From CAINVV01 sp963663005 (GTDB taxonomy: Bacteria > Bacteroidota > Bacteroidia > Bacteroidales > Prolixibacteraceae): a DNA stretch of 64,000 nt. This document shows positions 56,789-64,000 of this stretch, piece by piece. The translations under genes and the position numbers were made by a program. Where the stretch lies: NCBI GenBank assembly GCA_963663005.2, contig CAXXHH010000013.1:219270-283269 (forward strand), read 5' to 3'. The notes below the pieces were generated by a model that was given only the letters and a program-made list of their open reading frames with translations, searched no databases and was not told where the DNA came from. The first letter of the stretch is position 1. The number at the start of each line of letters is the position of its first letter.

Positions 56789-57904
56789 ATGAAAAAGAGC
56801 TTAATCACATTGGCTATCCTTGCCACTTTAGTCGCCTGTAATCAGAGCAACAACAAAAAAGGAGAATTAGAAAAACTAAAGACAGAGCACGAAGTTATTG
56901 CATCGAAAATTGCAAAACTTGAAGCAGAGATAAACCCGAATGAAGCTAAAGTAGAAAAAGCAATTCAGGTAAAGGCAAAAAAAATAGAGGTTGGCTCCTT
57001 TAATCACTTTGTTGAAATACAAGGAGTTGTTGATGGAGACCAGAATGTTTCTGTAAGTCCGCAGATGGCAGGAGTCGTCACCAGTGTGAATGTACACGAA
57101 GGATCCTTTGTTAAAAAAGGAGATATCCTTGCAACGCTTGATGCGCAGGTTTTGAAACAATCTGTGGAAGAGGTCAAAACTCAGCTGGATATGGCTAACA
57201 TCATTTTTGAAAAACAGAAAAATCTTTGGGATAAGAAGATTGGCAGTGAAGTCCAGTATTTACAGGCTAAGAGTGGCAAAGAATCGTTGGAAAGACGCAT
57301 CAATACTTTACAGGAACAGATTGCAATGGCAAACATCATTTCTCCTATCAGCGGATCCGTTGAAAGTGTTCCCTTGAGAGTAGGACAACTCGCTTCCCCT
57401 GGATCGCCCACATCTGTCATTCGGGTAATTAATATGTCGTCGGCAAAGGTCTCTGCAGAAATATCTGAGAATTTTGCACCACGAATCAAAAATGGCAATC
57501 AGGCATACATTCATTTCCCCGACCTGGGATCAGATATCGAGACAAAGTTGAGTTTCACCAGCCGGTACATTGATCCAACCAACCGTACTTTTAAAGTTGA
57601 GTGCCGTTTTTCGTCCAAAGAAATTGAACTCCGCGCCAACATGATTGCCTATGTAAGAATCAAAGATTATACAAACGAATCTGCTATTGTACTGCCTGTC
57701 AACATCATTTCAAGTAACCAGGACGGCAAGTTCGTTTACGTGCTGGCAAAAGAGGGAAATAAAAACATTGCTGTTCATAAAAAAATTACTACCGGATTTG
57801 ATTATAATGGAGAGGCGGAAATCACTTCTGGTTTAAATGCCGGAGATGAGGTTATCATTGCTGGCTTCCAATCCCTTAAGGATGGAGCATCTGTCATTTT
57901 CTAA
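56789..57904 (+). CDS. RND efflux periplasmic adaptor subunit
   Basis: Membrane-fusion lipoprotein of 371 residues, with lipobox LVACN (Cys17). A short coiled coil follows, then a lipoyl/barrel-sandwich domain: VVTSVNVHEGSFVKKGDILATLD and its other half IISPISGSVESVPLRVGQLASPGS. The beta-barrel domain and C-terminal membrane-proximal segment complete the family layout. It links the TolC channel to the RND pump encoded 18 bases downstream. Confidence 0.94.
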   Translation: MKKSLITLAILATLVACNQSNNKKGELEKLKTEHEVIASKIAKLEAEINPNEAKVEKAIQVKAKKIEVGSFNHFVEIQGVVDGDQNVSVSPQMAGVVTSVNVHEGSFVKKGDILATLDAQVLKQSVEEVKTQLDMANIIFEKQKNLWDKKIGSEVQYLQAKSGKESLERRINTLQEQIAMANIISPISGSVESVPLRVGQLASPGSPTSVIRVINMSSAKVSAEISENFAPRIKNGNQAYIHFPDLGSDIETKLSFTSRYIDPTNRTFKVECRFSSKEIELRANMIAYVRIKDYTNESAIVLPVNIISSNQDGKFVYVLAKEGNKNIAVHKKITTGFDYNGEAEITSGLNAGDEVIIAGFQSLKDGASVIF

Positions 57905-57922
57905 TCGACAAAAAATTTAAGT

Positions 57923-60900
57923 ATGTCAAAAGATAAATCTTTCATTAAAGAATTCTTTGCTACCAGTTGGTCTGTTGATAATAAGACGAGCGTTTACGTA
58001 CTCGCATTTATCATATCAATTCTGGGGCTGCTCAATTACTACCAAATTCCGAAAGAACAATTTCCGGAGGTAGTAATACCATATATTATCGTCAATTCGC
58101 CCTACCCGGGAACTTCTCCTGTGGACATCGAGAATCTGATCACCCGCCCTATTGAAAAACAGTTGAAATCCATTGCGGATGTTAAAAAGATCACAAGCAA
58201 CTCTGTGCAGGATTTCTCCTCAATTGTGGTTGAATTTGATCCGAGTATCAAAGTTGAATCGGCAAAGCAGCGTGTGAGAGACGCTGTTGATAAGGCAAAA
58301 AGGGATTTACCAAGCGATTTGCCCGATCAACCGCAGATAATGGATATCAATCTTTCAGAATTTCCGGTTATGTACATTAACATCTCAGGAAATTATGACC
58401 TCGACAAACTCAAAAAATACGCTGAGATCGTCCAGGACAAAGTTGAAGGTGTCAAAGAAATTACCAGAGTCGACATAGTTGGAGCGCTCGAACGTGAAAT
58501 TCAGATCAATGCAGACATCTTCAAAATGCAGGCTGCCAAGGTTACTTTTGCCGATATAGAAGGTGCCGTCGCTCGAGAAAATTTGACTATTTCAGGTGGC
58601 ACAATTACTCAAAATGGTACTAAAAATTCAGTTCGGTTAAAAGGGCAGTTCGAAAATGTTCAGAATATAAGAGACATCGTTGTACATGCGTCAGGTGGAG
58701 CTTATATAAAATTAAGTGATCTTGCCGAAGTAAAGGATGACTTCAAGGAACAAGAAAGTTTTGCACGTCTGGATGGCAAAAATGTCATCACCCTCAATGT
58801 TATCAAGAAAAGTGGCGCGAACTTGTTGGATGCCTCCGATCAGATTAAAGAAATCGTCACCGATGTGAAAGGCAGAGAGTTGCCTTCGGATCTTACCATG
58901 ACTATTACCGGAGATCAAAGTCGCTTTACCCGTAACACTCTTGAAGAGCTTAACAATACGATTATTATCGGATTCATATTGGTCACGATTGTATTGATGT
59001 TCTTCATGGGCTTCACAAACGCATTTTTTGTCGGACTATCTGTGCCACTTTCAATGGCAATTGCGTATCTGATAATCCCGAATATTGGGTTTACGATGAA
59101 TATGATCGTCATGTTTGCCTTCATCTTTGCCTTGGGTATCGTAGTTGATGATGCGATTGTTGTGATCGAAAACACACACAGGATGCATAAGAATCATCCG
59201 GATATACGAGTCGCTGCAAAGCTGGCCGCAGGCGAGGTGTTTTTACCGATTCTGTCAGGTACATTGACGACATTGGCTCCATTCTTCCCGCTAGCCTTTT
59301 GGCCCGGGATTGTAGGACAATTCATGCATTATCTTCCTGTAACATTGATTATTACATTATTTGCATCGCTTTTTGTTGCCTATATTTTCAATCCGGTGTT
59401 TGCTGTTTCGTTTATGGTTCATGAGTTTGATTCCGACGAAAAAGCTGAATGGAAAACGACTAAAAAGATCCTGATGGGGTTATTTGGTTTGGCTGTCATA
59501 TTCTATCTTTTCAAGTCATTTGGAATAGGCAATTTCATCGTATTCATGATACTGATGACGTTCCTTTACCACTACGCGATACAATATTGGATTAAATCGT
59601 TTCAGGAAAAATTATGGCCAAGAGTCATGGAATACTATGAACGTCAACTTAGGAGAACCCTGGTAGGATATCGTCCGCTCTGGATGCTTGGTGCTATGAT
59701 TGGTCTTTTCATATTTACGATTGTACTTACCGGAATCGTAAAACCCAAAGTACTATTTTTTCCAGACAGTGACCCAAATAGTATAATGGTGTATATTAAA
59801 ATGCCTGGAGGTACGGATCAAACTGTTACAGACAGTGTAACAAGAATTGCAGAAAGGCGCGTATATCAGGCTATCGGCCAGCATAATCCGGATGTAGAAT
59901 CGATAATTTCCAATATTACCATTGGAGCAGATGAAGAAGGGTTCAGCAGCGCCGGAAAGCCATTTAATAAGGGAAAAATTTCGATCAATTTTGTTGAGAG
60001 CAAATACCGTACTACCGGAATTTCCTCGACGAAGTACATGGAGAAAATCAGAGAAGCGATCGCAGATATTGCCGGAGCCGAAATCACGGTAGGAAAATCC
60101 AAGATGGGGCCACCTACCGGAAAACCAATCAATATCGAGGTTACCAGCGAAAACATTGATGATCTGGTGACAGATGCCTATTCGTTCCGCAATTATCTTG
60201 ATTCGCTGAATATCCCGGGAGTGGAAGAGTTGAAGACCGATTTTGAATTAAACTCTCCGGAAATTATGATTGATATCGATCGTGATCGTGCGCAGCGCAT
60301 TGGCTTATCTACCGGCCAGATTGGCTTGGAGCTAAGGACTGCTTTATTTGGCAAAGAGATTTCCAAGTTTAAAAAAGATGAGGACGAATTCCCTATCACA
60401 CTCCGTTATTCAAAGTTAACGAGAGACAATATCAATTCACTGATAAATCTAGTTATCACCTATCGGGATATGAATTCTGGGCAAATAAGAACAATTCCAC
60501 TCTCAACAGTGGCCAAAATAAATTACTCAAGTTCATATGCCGGCATCAAGCGCCTGGATCAAAAACGCGTGATTACGGTCTATTCGAATGTCCTTTCAGG
60601 CTACTCGCCGAACGATATAGTGCCAAAAATAAAAGTATTGGCAAAAGATTTTCCTTTGCATACTGGTACGAGTATTAAACTTACCGGTGAGCAGGAAGAT
60701 CAGGCGGAGACTTCCTCCTTCCTTGCAAAAGCTATGATTATTGCATTGGGAATGATCTTCTTTATCCTTATCACGCAGTTTGCGTCAATAAGTAAAACCA
60801 TCATAATCTTAAGTGAAGTAATTTTTAGCATCATCGGTGTCTTGCTGGGGGTAATTGTCTTCCGCATGGATCTTGTTATTATGATGACAGGTTTAGGAGT

Positions 60901-61312
60901 CGTTGCACTGGGAGGAATCGTAGTCCGAAACGGAATATTAATCGTCGAGTTCTGCGACGAAATGAAAAAAAGGGGGATGAAAACCCGGGATGCAATTGTT
61001 CAGGCCGGAAAGACCAGGATCACTCCTGTTGTTCTGACAGCATCCGCCACTATTTTGGGCCTAATTCCACTTGCTGTTGGAATGAATATCAATTTCGAGA
61101 CACTCTTCACATCACTTAATCCACATTTGTATTTTGGTGGCGATAATGTCGCTTTCTGGGGACCGCTTTCCTGGACAATTATCTTTGGATTGAGTTTTGC
61201 TACTTTTCTGACACTTCTTTTCGTTCCGGCTCTATACTACATGGATTATGTAATTAGAATCCGAAATCGCAGGAGGAAAAATCTGAAAAAGATTTTGGCT
61301 GCTAAAGCTTAA
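57923..61312 (+). CDS. RND family multidrug efflux permease
   Basis: Proton-driven inner-membrane pump of 1,129 residues with 12 helices and two large periplasmic loops. The proton-relay aspartates are in GIVVDDAIVVIENTHR (near 411-412), and the first helix is followed by PKEQFPEVVIPYIIVNSPYPG. It is longer than AcrB (1,049) owing to cytoplasmic segments and a middle insertion with transmembrane sequence near 510-560. GLGVVALGGIVVRNGILIVEFCDE marks TM10/11. It ends the efflux operon. The substrate could be drugs, bile-like acids or fatty acids; the sequence does not tell. Confidence 0.95.
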   Translation: MSKDKSFIKEFFATSWSVDNKTSVYVLAFIISILGLLNYYQIPKEQFPEVVIPYIIVNSPYPGTSPVDIENLITRPIEKQLKSIADVKKITSNSVQDFSSIVVEFDPSIKVESAKQRVRDAVDKAKRDLPSDLPDQPQIMDINLSEFPVMYINISGNYDLDKLKKYAEIVQDKVEGVKEITRVDIVGALEREIQINADIFKMQAAKVTFADIEGAVARENLTISGGTITQNGTKNSVRLKGQFENVQNIRDIVVHASGGAYIKLSDLAEVKDDFKEQESFARLDGKNVITLNVIKKSGANLLDASDQIKEIVTDVKGRELPSDLTMTITGDQSRFTRNTLEELNNTIIIGFILVTIVLMFFMGFTNAFFVGLSVPLSMAIAYLIIPNIGFTMNMIVMFAFIFALGIVVDDAIVVIENTHRMHKNHPDIRVAAKLAAGEVFLPILSGTLTTLAPFFPLAFWPGIVGQFMHYLPVTLIITLFASLFVAYIFNPVFAVSFMVHEFDSDEKAEWKTTKKILMGLFGLAVIFYLFKSFGIGNFIVFMILMTFLYHYAIQYWIKSFQEKLWPRVMEYYERQLRRTLVGYRPLWMLGAMIGLFIFTIVLTGIVKPKVLFFPDSDPNSIMVYIKMPGGTDQTVTDSVTRIAERRVYQAIGQHNPDVESIISNITIGADEEGFSSAGKPFNKGKISINFVESKYRTTGISSTKYMEKIREAIADIAGAEITVGKSKMGPPTGKPINIEVTSENIDDLVTDAYSFRNYLDSLNIPGVEELKTDFELNSPEIMIDIDRDRAQRIGLSTGQIGLELRTALFGKEISKFKKDEDEFPITLRYSKLTRDNINSLINLVITYRDMNSGQIRTIPLSTVAKINYSSSYAGIKRLDQKRVITVYSNVLSGYSPNDIVPKIKVLAKDFPLHTGTSIKLTGEQEDQAETSSFLAKAMIIALGMIFFILITQFASISKTIIILSEVIFSIIGVLLGVIVFRMDLVIMMTGLGVVALGGIVVRNGILIVEFCDEMKKRGMKTRDAIVQAGKTRITPVVLTASATILGLIPLAVGMNINFETLFTSLNPHLYFGGDNVAFWGPLSWTIIFGLSFATFLTLLFVPALYYMDYVIRIRNRRRKNLKKILAAKA

Positions 61313-61327
61313 TTAGATTAAATTTTG

Positions 61328-61364
61328 AACGTAGGGTTTTCCAAGTGAAGACCCTACGTTTTCT
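61328..61364 (+). terminator. Terminator of the efflux operon
   Basis: A 10-bp perfect stem AACGTAGGGT/ACCCTACGTT (61328-61337 with 61351-61360) with a 13-base loop is followed by TTCT, 15 bases past the pump stop. Confidence 0.85.
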
Positions 61365-61399
61365 ATTCGAAATATTCAATAAAACCAAATTTTGAATTT

Positions 61400-62155
61400 A
61401 TGAAAAATAGAATTTTATTTTTTATTGCAGCCACGTTGTTAAGCATCACGGTAGCAGGACAAACCCCAAATGCTTCACAAAAAAATTCTGTTGTTGTCAG
61501 AGGTACAGCAATTTTTAAGCAAATTCCAGAGATCCTGTCGGCACGAATTGCTATTAAAGTACAGGCAGACAAGTATTATCCATGCCAGGAAAAGTTAACC
61601 CGGGTTCTGGATCAAGCCAAATCTGTCCTGGTCAAAAGGGGAATAGATAAATCCGTGATTCGCATCAATGACCTTGCTATAACGGAGAAAAGGGATTATT
61701 TGTCAGAAGGAAAATTTAAAATTAGTTATGAAGGTAATTCGGCCATCACAATTGAGGAAACTTATTCAATTGATTATGCCAGAAAACTATTATCTGCCTT
61801 ACAGAACGATTCGGTAGCTTTTCTTTACACCCTGGATTTTACTTTATCCGAGAATCAAAAGAAAGATCTTCGACAAAAAGCTATTGCTGCCGCGATCGCT
61901 GATGCAAAAGAAAAAGCAGAAGCTATTGCTCATTCGGCAAACATCAAGCTACTGAAAATTAACACAATTACTTTTTTGGACGATCAGATGGGTGGATACT
62001 ACGAATCAGATCTTGTTCAGGAGAATGTGTTAACGGGTCGTGCTTTTGCCATGAGCAAAACTGGCGCTCCAATACCTGAAATAGACTTTAATCCAAAGGA
62101 AATTGGAATTAGAAAATCTATTACTGTCGAGTGGCTGATTGAAGATGAAAAATGA
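61400..62155 (+). CDS. SIMPL domain (DUF541) exported protein
   Basis: A 251-residue periplasmic protein with a signal peptide (1-20) and one SIMPL domain: VVVRGTAIFKQIPEILSARIAIKVQA, then VLVKRGIDKSVIRINDLAI and AIADAKEKAEAIAHSANIKL. Relatives are stress-related proteins such as BP26; the biochemical role is unclear. It follows the pump operon but is separated from it by a terminator and converges on the outer-membrane protein gene 61 bases away. Confidence 0.88.
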   Translation: MKNRILFFIAATLLSITVAGQTPNASQKNSVVVRGTAIFKQIPEILSARIAIKVQADKYYPCQEKLTRVLDQAKSVLVKRGIDKSVIRINDLAITEKRDYLSEGKFKISYEGNSAITIEETYSIDYARKLLSALQNDSVAFLYTLDFTLSENQKKDLRQKAIAAAIADAKEKAEAIAHSANIKLLKINTITFLDDQMGGYYESDLVQENVLTGRAFAMSKTGAPIPEIDFNPKEIGIRKSITVEWLIEDEK

Positions 62156-62216
62156 CTTGTTTCTCAATGATTGATAGCGTCTTCATCGTATATTTCAAGA
62201 CAAACGAGTCGGATTA

Positions 62217-63821
62217 CTAAAAACGTTTAATGAGGTTGCAATAGATTGAGTGGTAAATCGCCTCTTTATCAAAGGTTCCTTCATAGTTGACTGACATAGA
62301 AAATTTTCGTGTGAACTGCATCGAAACATCGGTGGCAGCGATATGCTCAAGGAGCTTTCCCGAAGAAATCAGATACGTATAATTGACATACCGATAGTTC
62401 AAACCCCAGTTCAATTTCCCTTTAAAAAAATCTTTATCCAATCTGACTCCATAAATTTGACCACTCACATAGCTCGTTTGTAAGGTATTTCCCGTTAGAG
62501 ACAGCGAGGCTTTGAGTAATGGCAACTGAGTATATGAGACGAAGCCGTTTACGTTTTGAGTAGGCTTACTATCCCCTACCCGATCCCAGTAGCTAGACGA
62601 CACTCCCACCGACATATACGGTATTGGCCTGTAATTAATTCTGAGCTGAACACCCTGTCGAGTTGCATCGGCCAACATCATATCTACATAATTCTTATAC
62701 GTCTCATAATAGATGATATTCTTTCGGTTATCATAGGAACCGGAGATAGAAAGTTTCCTCGAAATACGATAACTAAGCATTACATAAAGACTTGTCAGAT
62801 TTATCTCATTCACAGGTAAACCGTTGAGTACTTTGTAAAGATCCAGCTCGGAAGACAAGAACAAATTCAGGTTCTTTAGCAGCGAATTTTCATGCTGAAA
62901 ATAGACAAACCTTCGATCGGTGTTTCCCGCGTTGGTTTGATTAAATCCGGCAAATGAGGTTTGCATAACGCCATTGTTATTCTTTATTATGTGACCTAAA
63001 AACGCACCGTACTCCAACAATTTAGCATTGAAATTGTAGTCAACAAAATCAGGTCTGAAGCCGACCGCCGCACCCCAGAAAAAATGTTTGTAATTCACCT
63101 CAAACTGCAACCCGTCTATGGCGCCAATGTTGGAGATTTTTGGATTTATTTTCCGGCCAAACCAAATTGTTGTCTTATCACCGGACTCGTATTTAAGATT
63201 GAGATCATAAATTTTTAATCCGTTAAAAATGTTTGCTTTAATTGGAGCCCAATCATTTAATTTATGCGCAAATGAAATATAACTGTCAAGTGATATGTTT
63301 GAGTTACCAATATTTGAAGCATTCATCGACCAGATGTATCTTAGTCGATTGTTATTCCCCGACGGCAGATTGGATAAATTAGAGTAAGAGGATATCTGGA
63401 CACGGCCGTCAATGCGCTCTTTACGGGAAGGAATTTGGATTCTGGACATACGGTCAGTCGATCTGGATGAATCCTGAAAACTTTGCGCTGGTTGAGGATT
63501 AATCAAGGGTTCAATTACGGCATCCTCTTTGGCTATTAATGCGATTACTTTGTCGCCAACTGCTAGTTTCTCGGTTCCAATGGCCTTACCTACACAAGAT
63601 ACCGATGATAGGTTCTCCACCAAAATCACAGGAATCAGCACGGCATTCTTCCTGACAAAAATTTTATCTCCAGTTTTAATTCCTCTTGCAGAAGGAAATT
63701 TAACATAGATATTTTGGGATGTGAGATATGTTACCGCACCTTCTATTTCAACTCTTCTATCCTGAGCTTTTATCGCCCAGGAAATGAAAAATGCAAAGAA
63801 GATAGTCGTGAAAATTTTCAT
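62217..63821 (-). CDS. Outer-membrane beta-barrel protein of unknown function
   Basis: A 534-residue exported protein with a signal peptide (1-19, AIKAQ). Residues 22-95 form a small beta domain (ARGIKTGDKIFVRKN and EKLAVGDKVIALIA look like an SH3-like fold). The rest consists of amphipathic strands with many aromatic residues and an ending NLIKRF, as in C-terminal beta-barrel signals. I do not recognise a named family. It may be a porin or a surface-anchored structure. The 179 bases before its start, up to the window edge, hold its promoter. Confidence 0.75.
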   Translation of the reverse strand: MKIFTTIFFAFFISWAIKAQDRRVEIEGAVTYLTSQNIYVKFPSARGIKTGDKIFVRKNAVLIPVILVENLSSVSCVGKAIGTEKLAVGDKVIALIAKEDAVIEPLINPQPAQSFQDSSRSTDRMSRIQIPSRKERIDGRVQISSYSNLSNLPSGNNNRLRYIWSMNASNIGNSNISLDSYISFAHKLNDWAPIKANIFNGLKIYDLNLKYESGDKTTIWFGRKINPKISNIGAIDGLQFEVNYKHFFWGAAVGFRPDFVDYNFNAKLLEYGAFLGHIIKNNNGVMQTSFAGFNQTNAGNTDRRFVYFQHENSLLKNLNLFLSSELDLYKVLNGLPVNEINLTSLYVMLSYRISRKLSISGSYDNRKNIIYYETYKNYVDMMLADATRQGVQLRINYRPIPYMSVGVSSSYWDRVGDSKPTQNVNGFVSYTQLPLLKASLSLTGNTLQTSYVSGQIYGVRLDKDFFKGKLNWGLNYRYVNYTYLISSGKLLEHIAATDVSMQFTRKFSMSVNYEGTFDKEAIYHSIYCNLIKRF

Positions 63822-64000
63822 CGATCAATTTAATTCGTTCAAAATACTTTATTTACAGCGTTAAAACATTCACCATCAGTTGCTCTAGTGAAATACTATT
63901 TAGCTAAGCAAAATTTAAATATCTACTTACGATGGCAGCTATAACAGGAAATTGCTGTATAAGAATAATTCTTAACACTTTTATGGTCATTATCTACTGA
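63822..64000. other. Right-edge non-coding sequence
   Basis: Upstream region of the outer-membrane protein gene. An ATG at 63932 opens a 22-residue frame ending exactly at 64000, too short to call. Nothing else is visible. Confidence 0.5.

Noticed and set aside
63932..64000. 22-codon frame ending exactly at the window edge
   Set aside because: Too short and without any family signal; its closing stop at the edge is probably coincidental.

Overview
The window is chromosomal DNA from a member of the Bacteroidota, most likely an anaerobic or facultative lineage in or near the Bacteroidales/Marinilabiliales; I cannot name a genus. Supporting signs are a type III glutamine synthetase, a NagB–PIG-L fusion, DUF4294, DUF3127 and DUF6249 proteins, GHL10 and DUF1080 glycoside enzymes, tRNAs without an encoded CCA, and an rRNA promoter of the TTTG–N20–TAnnTTTG type used by this phylum.

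Layout. 1–3098 (minus) is hdrC-hdrB-hdrA, a soluble heterodisulfide-reductase-like module with hdrA running off the left edge. A DedA membrane protein, tRNA-Ser(GGA), a DapA/NAL-family aldolase and a divergent AraC regulator follow. 6358–11469 (minus) is one complete rRNA operon, 16S–tRNA-Ile–(tRNA remnant)–23S–5S, with its promoter, boxA-like sites and terminator. 11943–23435 holds housekeeping genes: a polyprenol-phosphate glycosyltransferase, dihydroorotase, aspartate kinase, mfd, DUF4294, nagB–PIG-L and a GHL10 glycoside hydrolase. An IS3-family insertion sequence (23486–24886) separates glnN (type III glutamine synthetase) from what looks like its original terminator. Then come an M20 dipeptidase, a Tat-exported Gfo/Idh/MocA oxidoreductase broken by one base, a DUF1080 3-keto-disaccharide hydrolase and an HpcH/HpaI aldolase.

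32160–34853 encodes an ABC-F ATPase and RlmB. 35183–40645 is the most interesting region, a nitrogen module: TorF-like porin, P-II protein, ammonium transporter, second porin, Lrp/AsnC regulator, second ammonium transporter. A C-run motif, TACCCCCT followed by T-rich sequence, is repeated at about 53–54 bp spacing before the first porin and recurs in both orientations upstream of glnN, so a shared nitrogen-control signal is plausible.

40698–54603 is mostly housekeeping and envelope genes: nitroreductase, ECF sigma factor with a membrane partner, DUF6249, M64 peptidase, YbdG-type MscS channel, second Lrp, a DUF3127 protein with an SSB-like tail, FKBP lipoprotein, ApbE, MnmD, MATE, Sua5, ComEC, peptide deformylase and RuvX. 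54784–61312 is a TetR-controlled RND efflux operon. A SIMPL-domain protein and an outer-membrane beta-barrel of unknown function close the window.

No CRISPR array, phage or defence island was recognised. Several convergent gene pairs are separated by unusually long, perfect hairpins that probably act as bidirectional terminators.
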